Source: Saitoella complicata NRRL Y-17804 (lineage: Eukaryota; Ascomycota; Saitoellomycetes; Saitoellales; Saitoellaceae). From it: 64,000 bases of DNA. The translations under genes and the position numbers were made by a program. The notes under the pieces were generated by a model. The model was not told the DNA's origin. It was given only the letters and a program-made list of their open reading frames with translations, and made no database searches. Location of the stretch: positions 62,001-126,000 of the forward strand of contig NW_017567024.1 in NCBI RefSeq assembly GCF_001661265.1. The letters run 5' to 3'. This document shows positions 62,256 to 64,000 of the stretch, piece by piece. The stretch's first letter is position 1, and every line of letters begins with the position of its first letter.

Positions 62256-64000
62256 TTACTCAGCAACCAACATACCCGCGATACTCGCCGAACTCAATGT
62301 CGCCAAGATACCACAGATCAAAGCACTCACCGCCAACTTCGAGAAGTTCGCAGTCTTGGAGGGAGCCAATTGTCCCAACACACCGATCTGGTTACCCAAA
62401 CTTCCGAGGTTACCGAAACCGCAGAGAGCGTAGGTGGTAATAATCACGGCACGGGGAGAGAGGTTGGCGTACTCGGCCTCTGTGGAGAAAGAGTTGTAAG
62501 CGACAAACTCGTTCTGAATGATCTTGATACCGATAAGTTTGGCGACGGGGTAGAGCTCGTCGCGAGGGACGCCGAGGAGGAAAGCGATGGGGTAGAGACA
62601 GTATCCGAGAAGCCACTCCAGCTGAAGTTGCGGCACGCCAAAGTATTTGCCGATCCAGAAGAGTACACCATCGATGAGTGCAATGAGTGCGATGATACAA
62701 AGGAGGTTCGACATGATCATCCCGGCGATCTTAAGACCGAGCCAAGCGCCGTTCGAGAAAGCGTGAAGAGCGTTCGCTGATTTGTGTTCCTCGTCGTCGG
62801 GGATCACGACGCGGGATTCGGTGACGGAGAGTTCGGTTTCTGGGTATCGGATTTTGGAGATCGCGATCGAGGCGGGGATGGACATGACGCAGGATGCGAC
62901 GAGAGATTGGGGGGATTTAACCATACCCGCGTACGCGACGAGGACCGAGCCGGAGATGGTTGCGAAACCGGAACACATGATTTGGTGGATTTCGGAGTCG
63001 GTGAGGTGTGCGACAAAAGGGCGGATGAGGATTGCGTTTTCACCTTGTCCGATGAATGGGGCGGCTGAGGCCGCGACGGCTTCGGCGCCGGAGATGCGGA
63101 GGGACCAGTAGAAGAATTTGGCGAGTTTGATGATGGCCCATTGCATGATGCCCCAATGGAACAAGAGTTGGACGAACGCGACGAAGAAGACGATGGCGGG
63201 GAGGACGGTGAAGAAGAAGTAGGGGAGCGCGGCGATCTCTTTGGTGACCAAAAATGCGACACCATCCTGGGAAAACCCGAGGAGTTCGCGGGCGAGCTCG
63301 GAGATGAAGTTGAAGATATCGTAACCGGCGGTACTGCGCAAGACGAAGAGAGCGGTGATGAACTGCATGAGTTCGCCCATGAGGACGGTTCTCCATTTGA
63401 TGGCCTTGCGGTTCTTGGAGAAGACCCAGACGCTGAAGAGGAAAAGGAAGAGACCGAAGATGGAGAGAATCCGGTTTTCGCGGTTGTTGGTCGCGGAGGT
63501 GGGGGATGCCATTGCGCCGATGAGGAATACGGCGAAGACGGTGAAGCCCGACAATGGAATCTGATAGCGCTCGGGGACCAGGGCGAGGGCCCGGGTGGCA
63601 CAAACATCCCAGATTTTGTACACCGGACGGGTGACGAGGGAGACGGGGACGTGGAAGGTGATCATACGAATAGTGACGAACAGCCAGAAGATAAATTGGA
63701 CGACCCAACCGTATCGACCTCTGTGCGTAGCCAAACCGCCGATGAACCATGCGGTGGTAACGAGGAGGATGGTGAGGTGAATGAGCGCCATCCAGAGGGG
63801 ACGATGTTGACGCCAAATGCGCTTGATATGGTAGAAGACGTAGTCGGGACCGGCGGTCAGAGTAGGCTTCTGCTCGTCGGAGAGTTGAGAATTGGTGTTG
63901 CTGGGAGAGATCTCCTCGGCGGAGGCAACGACGGGGTCAATCGGTGCCTTCTCGTCGCGAATGGGGTAGCCAGCATCGGGACCGACAGGAGCGGCGGCCT
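62256..64000 (-). CDS. Concentrative nucleoside transporter (CNT/SLC28), partial
   Basis: Minus-strand frame, stop at 62256, open to the right edge without an ATG in the N-terminal region, so the start lies outside the window; 581 residues are visible. The acidic, Pro-rich leader (VGPDAGYPIRDEKAPIDPV) precedes the membrane part, which has about 12 hydrophobic helices. Nuc_N, gate and Nuc_C regions are seen in order: LLGFSQDGVAFLV, LPAIVFFVAFVQLLFHWGIM, the signature GQGENAILIRPFVAHLTDSE with HQIMCSGFATISGSVLVAYA, and QNEFVAYNSF, LSPRAVIITTYALCGFGNLG near the end. The FVAYNSF-like and CGFAN-like motifs contact nucleoside and sodium or proton in the family. It imports nucleosides with a cation at the plasma membrane. 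The coding part inside the window is intact. Confidence 0.93.
   Translation of the reverse strand, partial: AAAPVGPDAGYPIRDEKAPIDPVVASAEEISPSNTNSQLSDEQKPTLTAGPDYVFYHIKRIWRQHRPLWMALIHLTILLVTTAWFIGGLATHRGRYGWVVQFIFWLFVTIRMITFHVPVSLVTRPVYKIWDVCATRALALVPERYQIPLSGFTVFAVFLIGAMASPTSATNNRENRILSIFGLFLFLFSVWVFSKNRKAIKWRTVLMGELMQFITALFVLRSTAGYDIFNFISELARELLGFSQDGVAFLVTKEIAALPYFFFTVLPAIVFFVAFVQLLFHWGIMQWAIIKLAKFFYWSLRISGAEAVAASAAPFIGQGENAILIRPFVAHLTDSEIHQIMCSGFATISGSVLVAYAGMVKSPQSLVASCVMSIPASIAISKIRYPETELSVTESRVVIPDDEEHKSANALHAFSNGAWLGLKIAGMIMSNLLCIIALIALIDGVLFWIGKYFGVPQLQLEWLLGYCLYPIAFLLGVPRDELYPVAKLIGIKIIQNEFVAYNSFSTEAEYANLSPRAVIITTYALCGFGNLGSLGNQIGVLGQLAPSKTANFSKLAVSALICGILATLSSASIAGMLVAE

Noticed and set aside
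62804-63816. Two long minus-strand frames in other phases of the CNT gene
   Set aside because: They are Ser/Pro- and Arg/His-rich shadows of the transporter, whose own frame shows all family motifs.
1-64000. CRISPR arrays, rRNA, tRNA and mobile or virus-like elements
   Set aside because: No spaced direct repeats, no conserved rRNA words, no complete tRNA cloverleaf with matching arms, and no transposase, reverse transcriptase, integrase or capsid-like reading frame was found by eye. The viroplasmin-type modules at 25.6-26.3 kb belong to a host family shared with RNase H1 and are not a viral insert.

Overview
This window is nuclear DNA from a fungus. Most genes are host housekeeping genes with short spliceosomal introns, almost all 47-64 nt (83 nt in HOP2, 94 nt in PHO84), with GT-AG borders and CTAAC/CTGAC-like branch points near the acceptor. 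A Zn(II)2Cys6 regulator, a Pho84-type phosphate permease, a Lee1-type CCCH protein and a fungal pair of C2H2 fingers support fungi. Retained HOP2, a CNT nucleoside transporter and a full-length Unc104 kinesin fit a filamentous ascomycete or another non-yeast lineage, but the phylum cannot be fixed from sequence alone. I joined exons by hand from splice signals and frame; every joined model keeps frame and adds up to whole codons.

Layout, left to right. 0-12.5 kb: MYND-SET protein, exportin-5/Msn5, a small signal-anchored protein, kinesin-3 (Unc104/KIF1) and SmD1. 13-18.6 kb: CCCH protein, Hop2, a proline-rich protein with an EH-like domain, and a probable small membrane protein. 18.7-24.4 kb: a likely sugar-acid patch made of an amidohydrolase (sugar-lactonase type), a decayed FucP-type sugar permease and a Zn2Cys6 regulator. 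25-31 kb: an unusual molybdopterin synthase large subunit (MoaE) carrying two N-terminal viroplasmin/RNase H1-type modules, then uroporphyrinogen-III synthase and Sec24. 31-38.3 kb: UDP-glucose:glycoprotein glucosyltransferase and UDP-glucose dehydrogenase, both users of UDP-glucose. 40-50 kb: ASCC2/Cue3-like protein, C2H2 regulator, mitochondrial carrier, Chl1/DDX11 helicase and a TLDc protein. 50-52 kb: Pho84. 52.2-55 kb: the emptiest stretch, with possible Pho4-type sites upstream of PHO84. 55-59.6 kb: two orphan nuclear-type genes, one with a repeated single-histidine zinc-finger-like module. 59.7-64 kb: a senescence-domain (spartin-like) protein and a CNT nucleoside transporter that runs off the right edge.

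The most unusual item is the double viroplasmin-module-MoaE fusion at 25171-26327. Next come the repeated CCH half-finger protein at 57196-59556 and the sugar-use patch with a broken transporter at 18.7-24.4 kb. I saw no CRISPR array, rRNA, confident tRNA, transposon or virus-derived element.
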